64,000 nt of DNA from Strigamia acuminata (lineage: Eukaryota > Arthropoda > Chilopoda > Geophilomorpha > Linotaeniidae), in contig OX442318.1 in NCBI GenBank assembly GCA_949358305.1, positions 7,178,501 to 7,242,500 on the forward strand. The letters are read 5' to 3'. The notes under the pieces are model-generated. The model searched no databases, was not told the DNA's origin, and saw only the letters and a program-made list of their open reading frames with translations. Below, one piece after another: positions 32,211 to 45,095 of this stretch; the first letter of the stretch is position 1; every line of letters starts with the position of its first letter. Made by a program: the position numbers and the translations under genes.

Positions 32211-33541
32211 AAAAATTATGCTTTAAAAATGCTCCATTTGCATTATCCACAACTAAGAAAACATTTTGGAGGCCCCTGAGTTAGGATATAACTTCTAATA
32301 GACACTTACTAGTGGACATTTATCTGCAGTTCAACTTGTTTCATATGCATTACTTAGTATAATTGATGACACTGATGAGTTACAATTATTCAGGTTGTAA
32401 TGGTATTACCTTTGGTCACCGGTTAATATTTAATCGCATTTCAAAACAGTGAAATTCAATTTATTCAATAATTCAAGCACAACTTGTTTACTAATTTCTA
32501 AATAAACATTTGCTTAATATACAACCACTAATGAGAATTTTTTCTCCAAATCAACATTTATTTCACATGCACCTTGCATTAACCATTAATATTTCATTAG
32601 CATTTATTTTTAAAACTTTTAAGTATTAAAAATTAAAGGGAGGAAAAAAGTTAGAAAAAAAAATATATAGTGGCTAAAAATGTTTTGAAAAATGTATAAT
32701 GCATTGGCAAAAGAAACTGCCAGCCAACTACAAATTTGTCCCGTAATAGCTTTTTCAATTGACTAATCCATGCGTGAAGGAATTGTTCGCCTAAGCAGCT
32801 GTGAAGAGAAAATGGCGATGACAAAATTGCAAAATTTACATACATAAACAAAAATGTAATTTTCAAAACTGTACAAACATTGATGACACAAGGTAAAACG
32901 ACACGAAGAGAATGGCAAAACAAAATGCAAGCGCACATTAATCCGTTTTTATTAAACCCCATTTCAGGCATAATTGAAACAATGATTTCTATAATCGGAT
33001 GAACAACATTTAAATTTTAATCAACTTTCCACCAAATAATCGTTTCCTCCCTCTGACAATTACTGAAATCTCAACAGCACGCGAGTTTAAAAGCCAAGAA
33101 AGGTCATAAAATGACACAAAATAGGCTAATTACGCACAAGTACTAATCAATTGTACACTGGCTGCCATTTTGAGGCAGATAGTGGTCAGTGAATTGGGAT
33201 CACATAAAATCTGACTTGAAGTGTTGGCCATGTAATAATTTCCAAACTCCGGGCGACACCATGTGAACGTTTAAGCCTAATATCTCCCACGACGAAGAGA
33301 GATCAACAAATCATCTTCTCATCGGGGACTAATTTGCAAGTGTTCCTTAGGCAAGAGCAAAAAAAATCCTCCTCTTCTTTCGTACTATATCTCATCTGAT
33401 CTCAATTTTTCAAATGCTAAGCTGTTTACCAGAGTGCAAGCATTGAATCAACATGTCGATAGGACAACACATTTACAAACTGCAGGCGCTACAGGAATCC
33501 CTGTTCTTATTTCGTGGACAGGAATAACTAAGACATCAATA
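32211..33541. other. No gene seen
   Basis: A 106-codon minus-strand frame at 32651-32971 has a hydrophobic, Cys-rich translation but no recognisable motif and no flanking splice logic. I do not call it. Confidence 0.35.
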
Positions 33542-33829
33542 GTTTACATGCACCGAATATTTTGAGTGGTGAATAATTCGAGTGGTGAAAAAATCAAATT
33601 GTTGTGTTTACATGCAGAAAATAATCCGTTCTCACTTTCGGTTTACGACCAATGGGGAAGTGCCAGAAGCGATGCACGCATGCGCAATAAAAATAGTTGG
33701 AGTTCACTCGAATTAAACAACCTTCTGCGAGGGATTATTCACTACTCGAATTATCTTCGTCATCCCTGTTTACATGACAGTTGTGCACACGGAATATTTC
33801 ATCTCACTCGAAATATTCTGTACATGCGT
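33542..33829. mobile_element. GTTTACATGCA-ended MITE, copy 1
   Basis: The ends GTTTACATGCACCGAATATT and AATATTCTGTACATGCGTTA are an inverted pair. The interior has TCGAGTG/CACTCGAA motifs and further TTTACATG blocks. It matches 61838-62104 in inverse orientation. Confidence 0.8.
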
Positions 33830-33924
33830 TATTTGGCGTTGTGGCGTTATTTGTAAATAACGCCTCGCCAAAAAAAAAAAACGCACATGCCTACTCAAAA
33901 CCACCACAACGTTGATCTATTTCA

Positions 33925-34060
33925 CTGGTGTAGGGACACAAAAAAGTAGCTCATAACACCAGAATTGTACTCGAACTCCAGACATTGTGATCGATTACCA
34001 ACATTGTCAAAGGTGATGCTTTGACACAGAACTACTTTTCCACGTAGTAAAACACAGTAC
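33925..34060. repeat. Relic of the long-TIR CCAAT-box MITE family
   Basis: ACACCAGAATTGTACTCGAA, CAGACATTGTGATCGATTAC and AGAACTACTTTT match the interior of 21558-21935 and 30361-30735. Confidence 0.6.
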
Positions 34061-35309
34061 ACAGTTAGGCGTAAACAGGCTGAAATAAATCAACGTTGTA
34101 GTGGTTTTGAGTATAGAAACAAATAGCCCTTTGCCTTCCACCAATAACTGTCATTACTTAGTTTCACAAACAAACGTTACAAACGAGATATCTATTGCTA
34201 AAAACATTTTATTTCTATCTTGGTTGAGACAGCACACATCACTTGTTGCATTTTGAGAGTAAACTGATTTTTGATTTATTTGTTTTGACAATTCCATTCA
34301 TTCCAGTTCAAATGCCACACAAGAATTTATCCAATACAGAATGAATAAACAGCTTTGCTCAAATTCTCCATAATAAAACCTTTTAAACTATTTCTATAAA
34401 TCATACTAAACAAACATAGACAATCTTCATAAATTCAACAAAAAATCAGCATTGCTAATGCAAAATTTAACGTTATATCACTATCACAAAGCAAATTGCT
34501 GTTGTGTATCCAAACACAATCATGTTGGTGCCATTCAATTTCATATGTATTCTTCCCTAGAGTACAATTTTTGAAATTAATCTTCGCGCTTGGGATCAAA
34601 TTAAACCAGTCAATCCTTTTCTCATTATGAGCAATAATTAAGGCTCAGCTGTTTTAATTTTAGAAATCCATTTATGGCATTTTCTGCACAAACTTGAAGC
34701 TCAGCACTTCAGCAATTTTTCCAAAATATTCTAAAACTCCCAGAATTAATTCTCCATCAATCAATATTGACATTTTATCTATAAACTGATGTTACGTTGA
34801 AAGGAAAGAAGAGACTAGATGACTATCAGACATAATACATTCGGCGACAAGTAGTGACAGGCCATACAATCTCCTTGCTAGAGTGATGGAAAAGGGAATG
34901 AATAGGAAACCTTTCATAATACAAGAAACATTCCATTTTAAAGTTGGTACTGTGTTATTGAATTGCATGAGGTATGCAGAGCTGTCATTTTCAGTTTTAT
35001 ATAAGAAATTAAATTTAGGGGTGTGTGCATACTGTGCAATCACAGACCTCAATTGCATATCGATATATTCTTGACACACAAATTGGATTACTTTTCTCAC
35101 TTAAAGATTTTCTTCTGGGAGGACTCATTCTTCTTAAATGTCTTATAAAAGCCCCAAGTGACGAAAATTTCGTTATGAGTTATGACTGTCACTTATAGAT
35201 AAGGCACCAATTGACCTCCTTGTACCTTGTTATCCTCAAATGAAGCTCTCAGTTAGTTTTACAGACTGATGAACATCAGTGTACAAATGTAAAGTTAGCC
35301 AGTTGACAC
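34061..35309. other. No gene seen
   Basis: AT-rich. The segment 35110-35205 resembles 28640-28750 (dispersed repeat). No exon is supported. Confidence 0.35.
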
Positions 35310-35865
35310 TAGGTGCATTCAATATCGATAAGGAGAAGTGACTTCTCCTTAAGTTGATTAAATAAGTCATTTGAAAGAAGTGACTTATGTTTGAACGCGC
35401 TTAAAACGGAGCAAAACATGGAGAAAATTTGTCAACAAGCAGGCGGCCGCAGCAAATGTCAATCTCGCATTCGTCAAAAAAAAATATGTGCTCTAAAATT
35501 CTAAAAACCACATGCATCTCTTTTTCTTGTGTTAATTAGAAGTTCATGTGGTTTTTAGAATTTTAGAGCACATATTTTTTTGTTTTAGGCAACTTTGCGA
35601 TGAGCGAATTAGATCAGAAAAGATGGCGGCCAAAAATTTCCAAAACGAGGCAAAACCAGGCGATATGCGCATGCACACCATTATTTAAGTGACTTATTCA
35701 AAAGAAGAAGTAACTATTTTTTCACTTCTCCTTACTTCACTTATTTGACTTCTTTTAAAACGACTTATCAGAGATACAGTATGACACAAAAGTCGTCATG
35801 TCCGGTTGTGAGAAGTCAGATTAGTGAAAGAAGTCACTTCTCCTTATCGATATTGAATGCACCTA
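35310..35865. mobile_element. TAGGTGCATTCAATATCGAT-ended MITE (556 bp)
   Basis: Perfect or near-perfect 36-bp inverted ends run TAGGTGCATTCAATATCGAT then AAGGAGAAGTGACTTC. GAAGTGACTT motifs recur inside. A separate hairpin (35478-35582) lies within it. TA flanks are possible, but the left flank is ACTAGG and no duplication is certain. Confidence 0.9.
35478..35582. repeat. Nested hairpin with about 38-bp arms
   Basis: AAAAAATATGTGCTCTAAAA…CCACATG is mirrored by CATGTGG…TTTTAGAGCACATATTTTTT with almost no mismatch, around a loop of about 28 bases. It is better preserved than the surrounding MITE, so it is a younger insertion or is maintained. Confidence 0.85.
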
Positions 35866-37772
35866 TTGTATCCATTAATTTCCATTAATTTCTTTCTATA
35901 CGGGTTTCTTTATTTATACGAAGGAGAATAATATTATAATACGAAGTCATTAAAAATGAATACGAATTTTTTTCAATAAGAATTGAACCTAAGCAAGCTT
36001 TAAAAGCGTTTTTAGATATACCATCGGCAAATCTAGAAAAGATTTAGGAAGAGGGCCCCATCGGAGAGAAGGCAACCAGTCACTGACCATTCGGCACCCC
36101 ACTGAGAGAGTGGGGTCTAGAGAGGGGGCTCCCCCCACCCTGGTAAATTTTCAAAAATTAATGGATATACAGTAAATGCCCCTTAACAACACCACCATTG
36201 GTTGGCTGAAGAAATTATAAAGTAAAAATGAATTGTCCAAAATGAATTTCTAAGATTAGTGATGCAAATCTATAGTGTACAGTAGTTTTTCTTTAAATAT
36301 TTTCTAATTTTTAAATTTAAATTTAAATTTAAGATTTTTATATGACCAGTAGATCCTGTTATGTTTCGAATGTCCAATGAGATGAAGACACGCACACGTT
36401 TAACAGGATGAAATTAGAACAACGTCTTTTACTCTTGAAAAGTTTTACAACAATTGAAAAACATGCACTCAACGTGCTTGCAATATTACAACTTATTTTA
36501 AACGTTAAAAAAAACTCATGACAATTTGTAATGATCAAATCTAACAATCAAATCCAACAGATCCAGTGAGATATACAAAATGTAGGAAATCGGCCTAAAT
36601 GCCTATAAATTTACCCAAATTTTAATAATAACCTTCAGAATATCAAGAAAATTCAAATTTTTGCCCAAATTCCAATATACATAATTATTCATTCGTGCAT
36701 TCGCTTGTCAAATTAATGCATTCATTAAAAAATGACATATAAAAAAGAAAAAAAAATAAGTGTGAATCTTCCTATACTACAAATTGAATACACTAATGAA
36801 AATATACTTTTCAATCTTTACAGCCTTCATGAAGTAAAATCCCCTTCTAAATTTCACATTGCCTGTACATATTGATTACTTCAAGCCGGTAGAATAAATA
36901 ACCGCTTATTTCCACACAAAATCAAGTGCAATAAATTACGTCTGTCAAGTTTGCACCGCAAGATTAAAGAAACAGTCCGGTGGCCACTGGACTTAGACAG
37001 TATGTGGCTTTCAATAGATAAACAAATCGTAAATCCAAACTTGGTGTGAATACAAATCGCAGCTCCACATCTGGATCCAAACAGCATGAAACTTGATTAG
37101 CCACAACCTGTATCAGTTTTATGCATCGAGTTGGCATAATATTTTATCACTCATTTTTTCAAAAGCTTCATTCAATAAAGTGAACATACGACAGCAAATT
37201 CTGACATGCCACGTCAACTTGAAACACGTTAAAGTTAAGCATCGCTAATCCAGACATGACATTGACTCGACTTGACTCCACGTATGTAAATGGGGCCACA
37301 GCGGCTCAAGGCAGCTAGAAATGCAGATTTATTGCCGATTAGAACCGACCTTTTAGATTGGACTTGGTCAGACACCCAACAGTTTGCACTCAGTATCTTG
37401 ATGTCAAATTCAAACTGTGCATGGGAGATTTATTAATTATAAATATTGCAAACATTTATTAATAAAATAAACATATTAACATTGTAAGCATGACTAAACT
37501 TCATTTAATAGCATTAAGATATTATTTTAAACTTTAACTTTTCCCGTTAAATTATTTATTAAATGTTATTAAACATTAAATTTATTATTCAATTTTGGTT
37601 ACAAGTACTCCGTATTAGACATTTTTATTTGCTTTTTTCAGGGCATAAAGAGAGTTCAGATGTATATTTTGTACAGTAATTAATCTTATGCCGCCATTTT
37701 TAATCACAAATGTTTGCAATAATTAGATTAAATTTAATTTCCGGTTCTTTATATTGAAATTTCGTAATAGCA
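35866..37772. other. No gene seen
   Basis: A purine- and G+C-rich patch at 36045-36145 includes the inverted pair CCCCACTGAGAGAGTGGGG. The remainder is AT-rich. Frames on the minus strand at 36359-36547 and 36881-37087 are not supported. Confidence 0.35.
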
Positions 37773-38058
37773 TACCGTAGCGCCTGGGGTTCAGTTAGTC
37801 GCCGATCCCGTTTAAGCGCCGGGCGGTCAGCGGCGATTTCACGAATTGGCGCCGGCCCAGAATAGGCGCCGGGTTCGGTAAAAAAAAAACGTTTTTTTGC
37901 AAAAAATTTATGATTTTAACAAAAAAAACAGCATTTTTCGAAAAAAAATTGGTGATTTTTTGCTTATGCGTTGAGCCCAAATAAGCGCAGTGTTTCAAAT
38001 AAGCGCCGGTGTCGACGCAAAAATTTAAACGCCCGGGCTATTAAACGAAGCGGTACCC
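37773..38058. mobile_element. AAGCGCCGG-rich repeat, probable MITE
   Basis: The segment starts ATACCGTAGCGCCTGGGG and ends with GAAGCGGTACC, with many AAGCGCCGG/GGCGCC motifs on both sides of an A/T-rich centre with mirrored AAAAAACG…TTTTTTGC. The ends match only partly, so the limits are approximate. Confidence 0.55.
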
Positions 38059-38154
38059 TAAGTTCGTTTTATAATGGGGCAGTCAACAAACAGAAATCAG
38101 AAATTCGTTTTCATGAGAAATCCGTCAAAACAAAATTCGGTCTTTGTTGTAAAA

Positions 38155-38328
38155 CAGTCAAACCTCTTTATAACGAATCACAAAGGACCCGAAAAATCGA
38201 TTCATTATAACAAAAGTTCGTTATATCAAATTTTTTTAACATGGTGTTCTATGGCCAACCAACCAACCAAGCCATTTTTAAGTATTCGTTATAACAAATT
38301 TATTATACATCCAGTTCGTTATAACTAG
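38155..38328. mobile_element. pogo-like MITE, uninterrupted copy
   Basis: Starts CAGTCAAACCTCTTTATAAC and carries the ACCCGAAAAATCGATTCATT block and the TGGCCAACCAACC block of the family. The right end has decayed (CGTTATAACTAGATTAG). Confidence 0.8.
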
Positions 38329-39839
38329 ATTAGACCTAACACTGCTAAAACAGAACTTGAATTAAGAAATCACGTGCGTAGTTTGAATTTAGCATCAAGA
38401 AACCAGGCATAAACTGTAGTTAGATTTCCATTCTCCTTAATAACAAGAAAATCCACTTTACCCTAGTTTATCTCTAAATACACCCGTTTATTGCACTACC
38501 TCCAATTGTTTTCCTGTATTAAGCCAAAAATAAACTTAACTATCCATAAAACTTATCTTATCATCATCACTCCATCATATAACTTTCATCCAGCAAGCAG
38601 CCAATTACCTTTTTTCCCTCCACTAAAGAGACAGGCATTAAAGGCTTATAAAGGACAAGTTTATTGGAAAACTAGGAAAACTTTATACCCTAACTTTACA
38701 ATATATCCCCCTGAGGCTCAACTGTACAAGTGACCCGTGCTTTCCCTGCTTGTTTTGGTAGCCTGGAGGCAAAGGCATCAAAAGATAGTCTTTGCAATGA
38801 GAAAGAGGTGAAGTGGGAGTAACAAAATTCGATTTCCAAAAATGACGAAGACGTCGAGTAGTGAAGCACAATATCAACCGGCAGGCATTTTTCGCCCGTG
38901 GCAACAAAATTAATTCAGCACGCACTTGGATGATGGATGGCTCTCTTTGTTACAATAAACAACAATCAGATCATCCATCATTTCTCCTGTCAAAAGTGTC
39001 GATCTCGAATTAATATTGCAAACAAATATAAAGCCAAGTTGGAAGGTGAGAAAAATCTGTTTGCGGTCGTGCTATAGTGTCATATGCAGCAAATCTTATT
39101 GGTGCCTCTGACAGGGGATGATTGACCAAAAGGGTGATCGGCATCCCCCCCAAAGAGCCCAATAGACCATTGGAAAATTATGACATCATGCAGTTTGGCT
39201 CTGCCCACAATACTTGTATGTATTTATTTGTAACGGCGACCTATCTATGGACAAAGGGCCACCAGTGCCCACAATACTGTAAGAACAATAAAAATTAACA
39301 ATGTGCAATGGTTTTTCTCATTTGATCGTATCACATGACCTTATTTTTCCAAAGGTTTATTGGGCCAATTTTTACAAAAATGCTCGTGTCGATATTACTC
39401 GTCAATCTGCCCCTGGTGCCTGATCTGCAATAGCCGCCTGATTCCATTTGGCGCTTGCCAGTCAGATTACTTTTATTGGTTTTTGCAATAACCAAATACT
39501 CAAATAAAAAAATTCATGCTGAGAAAGGAATTCTACTGACAAACTGCAAACTCAAAGATAAACAGAAAAATTGAGTTCCCTTTTGACATTTGTGCAGATA
39601 CTCAATGGAAGTGAACTGAAGTTTTGAAATGTTTACATATGTTCCTATGAAAACTGTCTCCAATGTCAATGAAAAGAGAAAAAAAGTCAGTTTCAGACCA
39701 TTGATTTTAAAAAAAAAAAAAAAAAACAGTTCTAATTCTACGATACAAAAAATATGTTGACTTCAGTCTTACAATTGATGATTCAGTGTGTAAAACAAGT
39801 AACTTAATGCCTACTACAAGGGACACAGCATGTATAGCA
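38329..39839. other. No gene seen
   Basis: About 38330-38440 holds a weak relic of the TGCTAAA…CTTGATGC repeat family. Otherwise nothing is recognisable. Confidence 0.35.
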
Positions 39840-40215
39840 TTTCCATTTTTGCACAGCAGACAATGACTGCTACAAGGGGCAGCAAGTGTAGCATTTCCAG
39901 TTTAGCACAGCAGACAATGCCTGCTACAAAGGGCAGCAATAACATTCCCATATTGTGTAAAGCAGACAATGCCTGCTACAAGGGGCAGCTAATATAGCAT
40001 TTCCAGTTTTGCACAGCAGACAATGCCTGCTACAAGGGGCAGCAATAACATTCCCACATTGTGTAAAGCAGACAATGCCTGCTACAAGGGGCAGCAAATA
40101 TAGCATTTCCAGTTTTGCACAGCAGACAATGCCTGCTACAAGGGGCGGCTATAGCATTTTCATCTTTAGTAAAAGAGACAATGCCAGCAACAAAGGGCAG
40201 CTAGTATAGCATTTC
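39840..40215. repeat. Alternating 52/54-bp tandem array
   Basis: Seven copies of CAGACAATGCCTGCTACAAG are followed by GGGCAGC and two alternating spacers (…ATAGCATTTCCAGTTTTGCA and …AACATTCCCACATTGTGTAA). Spacing from start to start alternates 54 and 52 bp, so the true higher-order unit is a dimer of 106 bp. Frames through it are by-products. Confidence 0.9.
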
Positions 40216-41205
40216 TATTATGCACAGTTTGCTATCCTAACCATTGATCACGCAGCTTGCCATCGGTTTATGACTTTCTTTGAAAACAAATTTTCCTTTG
40301 TTATGCATTCATCTGGTAACACAGAAGATAATGACTTGTATATTCCACATGCCATTAAACAGTAATTTACTTTATCCTCTTTACACATACCTGTCATCAG
40401 AAAGCAATTAAAACTCTCTGCTTTTAACATTCCAGGTAAAACTTTTCAGTCATCAAAGCCTTAATTTCACTTTAAACTTCCACTTTTATTTTTATTAGAA
40501 AAAAAAAACCTCATTAATCCAACAAAAAAATCTCGTCCTTAAAATGCAATTTTAACCCGGGAAAAAATCTCAATAAAATCAAACACACATTTTTTAACTT
40601 TACACCTTTATTGCACATACCAAACCTAAGCATGCAAAAGAAAAAGCCGGTGACGATATCCACCTCTAGGAAAAAGGAGGTGGGTGGAAACAGCTATACA
40701 GCAATGTCAGTAAGGCATCCGAGGTACACGCCAACCAGCCATTACTTTGAAGTACCATGATCAGAACCCATTATTTTTGTTCCTACTCGCGCACACCATT
40801 CACTTCGGTGAAAAACCGATTTTCTGTATGCCGCTTGTGAGCCAAGTTGCATACACCAAGCTAAACAGGAGAGTGGAGAGGAAAGGTTAGAAAAGAGGAA
40901 AGTCTAGTGGGTGTGTTCTGTTTGAAATCCATTGCAACAAAAGTGATAAAGAGGAAATAGAAAGTGTATAAGACCAAACTTTTTACTTAGAGGGATATGA
41001 CAGGTGTGGTGAATGAGATCTTTGAAATGGAAAAAGAAAATTCAAGGTGAACAGAAATGAGTGACATTTCCAATTAAATCCAAGAGATGGCAGCATTTCT
41101 AAAATTATTTCAGAAAAACAACAAAATAAAGTTTCAACAAAAAAAGTAATTAACTGGAATGAAAGCTCGTAAATAAATTTCTTTACCACGTCTACACGTC
41201 TACAA
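40216..41205. other. No gene seen
   Basis: About 40610-40900 is less AT-rich and unique in the window, but no frame or splice site is convincing. Confidence 0.35.
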
Positions 41206-41290
41206 CTTAAAGTTGTAGAAGAGTCGCCATTTTGTTTTGAGTTGTAGAAAACTAGAACAAGTGCGAACACAAGAATTTCTAAAAGTTGGG
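41206..41290. repeat. Relic of the 63217-63377 MITE
   Basis: GTAGAAGAGTCGCCATTTTG and TTGTAGAAAACTAGAA are the reverse complement of the interior of 63217-63377. The ends are lost. Confidence 0.7.
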
Positions 41291-41637
41291 CACGTAAGTA
41301 GATAAATGGTAATCAAGAGTGACTTGTATTCAAAATAATGATTTTTTTTGCCACGACTTATAATAAAGGGCGACTTTAATTCGAAGAAATACGGTATCCA
41401 TGATGTTGACATTTTTGTGGATATAAAATTTGATTACCGTTAAAGCTCTTTTACTGCATAATATTGGAGAAAAAACTTCCCATCAGTTCAGGTTTTAAGT
41501 TTGCCCACCAGATGCATAAAAATCCATATAAAACACACACACACACCCAGACAGAAAAAAAATAATTGAAATGAAAAACATGCGTATCAGAAATCCCATT
41601 CAAATTTATTCAACTGTTGAAAAACAAGAAGAATGAC

Positions 41638-41915
41638 TCATCAAGCTTGTCACCTGTTCATTCGCATTAAAACAGAAATTAAGCAGCACGTGGGCTCGAT
41701 CAGTACTTGGATGAGCAATCTGCTGGCAAATCCAGTTGTTTCTAATTCTTGTCTGATTTACAATACCGTTTCTGTGGTAAGAACATCTGCCACCAGGAGC
41801 CGCCCCCAACAAAGTTTTCTATAGATTACCCAGCCTTCAATGAAAATGCAAATACAAGAATAGGTCCTCAAGAAAGTCGCCTCTACACAGCCTAATAGCT
41901 TCTTTGCATCAAATG
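41638..41915 (+). mobile_element. 5S-rRNA-derived SINE, copy
   Basis: CAGAAATTAAGCAGCACGTG then ATCAGTACTTGGATGAGCAA is the 5S-like head. The body AAGAACATCTGCCACCAGGA and the later TCCTCAAGAAAGTCGCC correspond to 31263-31588. Divergence is substantial. Confidence 0.82.
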
Positions 41916-41924
41916 AAGCCCTAA

Positions 41925-42070
41925 CCTACAGTTTGCGCACGGTGTCTTGATGCTAAATTCATACTGCGCATCCCATTCTGCGCAAACGATTTTCTAATTC
42001 CAGTTATTATTTAGCAGTATAAGCCTATTATTAGACCTAATAATGCTAAAATAAAGTAAATAAACAACAA
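41925..42070. repeat. Copy of the TTTGCGC…CTTGATGC repeat family
   Basis: CTACAGTTTGCGCACGGTGT then TTGATGCTAAATTC, CTGCGCA and GATTTTCTAATTCCAGTT. Related pieces are at 6381-6592, 38330-38440, 54424-54500 and 55560-55625. Confidence 0.65.
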
Positions 42071-43385
42071 TATTTTGGTTGTACGGTGTAAATTACTTTT
42101 ATTGATGAGTTCATTGTCTATGTCTGGGGTTCAAGGGCCCCATCCCAGGCTCATATTTTATTAGATATTCTACTTTTTACTGGCAATGTTGTTTGTTGTT
42201 AATAGTAGGCTTTCTATAACTATAATCTATTAAGCCGATGACTATCCAACGATATTGATTGTCAAGACATGGATAGCTATGAGGTCCTCAGGGTCCCTAC
42301 AGGCCTTAATCCAAGTTAAGTTGACACATATGCACAAAACATTTAAACTATACTGGCTTTACGTTGCCCAAGTAAAAACTTCCAAAAATCACCAACAAAA
42401 AAAAAGAAAAAGAAAACTTAACAATATTCCTCCTTGCAACAAACAAATTGACCAAGGACAACATGTCACCCGGCTGCTGACTGCAATAGTTTTTTTTACA
42501 GTCGTTGTTTGCTGAATTTTGATCACTTGCCAAATTCAGCATATGACAATGTAAACTTTGGCAACTTAAAAGCAACTCATAACCAAAAACATGTATTCAA
42601 TAGTTTGTTTTCGCCCATTTTCACTTAAAACTAAAAATGCAGTGTTCGAAGCGGCTTCGAAGAATTTTGTTTGAAGCGATTGTAAACAACCGGCTTAAAA
42701 TATGCCTTTAAATTTAATTTGTAAGGTATGTAAAGCATATACTAAACCTCAGTCAATAACAACTGCAATTAGTGGCATCCATAACCATGTGATTGCAATT
42801 ATTAAGTTCCACCATATATTAACATAACACTGCAATCATTAATCATTCTTTCCGGGTATTATTCACAACTATCCATGTGAAAATGCATCAGTGACAAAAT
42901 ACAATTGAGTCACAAATAAAAAGTTATAATAGTTTTGCTAAACTGGCAATTATTCAACAAATCATACCGACATCATAGTGCAAACTGAATTAAAAACCAA
43001 AAATTGAACCAGTTTCCGGTTCAGTTTCAAAATCCCTATTTCATAATGGAAAATCTGTGTTCATTATTTAAAAAAACACTTGTATAAACCAATAAACTCT
43101 CCTTCTGTCATTCCAACGCTCAGTGGGACACCAAGAAGTCAATGGAACCATGTTCAAGTCGGGTTGACGATAACACGACACTACCGCAAATGCAAAACTG
43201 CAAAGGTTCTTACCACCGAACCATTACCGTCAATATTTTACAGCAAAGTCAAAACCGCAAATGCTAGAGGCGCCAATGGGATGCAGAGACAATAATAGCA
43301 AATAATAGCAAATAACGTTTTTCAAGTGAGAATTAATTGTCAACTTTTGTTGATTTGCTTTGGCAATTGCTGTACCACTGCAGAT
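42071..43385. other. No gene seen
   Basis: AT-rich without a supported feature. Confidence 0.35.
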
Positions 43386-43445
43386 GCTTCTATACTCTAG
43401 TTGCAGTCAAAAAGGCACTTTACAATCTGTAGTCCCATTGGTCCC
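43386..43445. repeat. Relic: left arm of the long-TIR CCAAT-box MITE
   Basis: TATACTCTAGTTGCAGTCAA to CCCATTGGTC matches 62105-62160. No right arm is present. Confidence 0.7.
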
Positions 43446-45095
43446 ATGTTATCCTTGGTTCATGCTCTAACCCTATTGTTGTCCTCATTCCATTCAATTC
43501 TATTTTTACATACTGATATTAAACCTATACATTATGCAATAGTCACATCACACAAACAACTTCTTCTCAAAGTAAGTTTTTCCAAAAAACAACTAGAAAT
43601 CAAATCCCGACAAATGTTGTTGTCCATTTTCCATTGTCCATTATCTGTCTAATTAAGACTTGAGTTTCTCAAACCATTATTAAATTTACTCCTATATAAA
43701 CTCCAACAACACAACTTTATTGACCCATGATTAATTAATAGTGAAGAGCATATTAAATTAAATATAATCAAAATAAAGTGCAATTGAATAAGCTAGCAAA
43801 CAGGCTGACTTCAGTTATGGCTATTACCATTATGATCGCGCTTGACTTTAAAACAATTTACATGTAAATTGAGATATGGTAATGATGTCCTAAATTAGGT
43901 TTGTGTTTAAAGCTGCCTTAATAAATATTAAGAGATTCAGCTTCATATGGTTTGATGGAAACCACTAAATCCTCTATTCACCTCAACTCCTGGCACGAGT
44001 TGTCCTGCAACACCGAGGTTTAAGGTCCACCAACTGATTACCATTTTTCACTGGCATTGTAGCATGTCCAACAAGTTTGTTGTGCCACACAACAAGTCAC
44101 TTTTGTCACGTTGTATTAAAGGTCAACTGCAATGAGTAATCGCAGAACAATACTTAAGATTTTAATAAATGGCCACACAAGTGGGGCTGTGACCACGCTA
44201 AGTGTCACACTACTACTAAAGATTTAAACTGCTATCGATGAATGTTGATGTCAGTGTCCTCGGTTCGATTCAACTACTCGCTTGTTTTTTCCAGCTATTG
44301 ATCTAGTGCTATTGGTTTTTTTTTCTAGCGGAGAAGGAAAGGGATGGTCTCTAACTTTTCTTGTCAGTCATTGAATCTGTGCCAAATTCTTTCCAATTCC
44401 GTATTAGCTCCGACATAAGATTTTAAAAGAAAAACAATTAACCAAGTGGTTATTCCAATACACTATCGTCTTCCCCCAAAAATTAGACCATGATGTTACT
44501 ACCCATGGCCAAAAGTATTAGACCACACCAGCAAATCAACACAAAATTTTATTCTTCACCCAATAACTTTGGAGTGGTAAATGATAGATACAAAAATAAA
44601 AATGCCAATATCACGTAAGTTTTCGAAAAAGTAAAATTGTTATTTACTCTATTAATTTGTATTCATTACGCTGATTAAAAAGACAAAAAAGATATATAAA
44701 TTAACAAAAACGACGATATACTGTACGTTTTAAATATTTTTATACAAATCTGAATATAACACCACAGTGTTGTACTTTTTTGACATTTTAAAACCTCTTC
44801 TAACGTACGTTAATGCTTTTCATTGACACGCCATTAATAACAAAAACACCACTTTTCAGAATTTTTAAATTCGATTGTTTTGTCTCACTTTTGTGGCATG
44901 CCCTTAAAAACACAACTTAAGGGCAAGACAGGTCACACTCGCTGCTTAATGGCACACCACTAAAAGCACATCAACACAATATAGATTTTATGTAACATTT
45001 TTTTTTCTATCGATAAATTTTATTTTACATTGTGGTGATCTCAAAATATTCACCAACTTAGAAGATAAAATTAATTGTCTTCTAATTAATTTGAC
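43446..45095. other. No gene seen; SINE tail fragment
   Basis: At 44170-44215 the stretch TGACCACGCTAAGTGTCACA matches the 3' end of the 5S-derived SINE. A B-box-like GGTTCGATTC at 44258-44269 has no matching A box or tRNA fold. Confidence 0.4.

Noticed and set aside
44240-44275. A tRNA gene suggested by GGTTCGATTC
   Set aside because: No A box at the right distance and no cloverleaf arms could be drawn.
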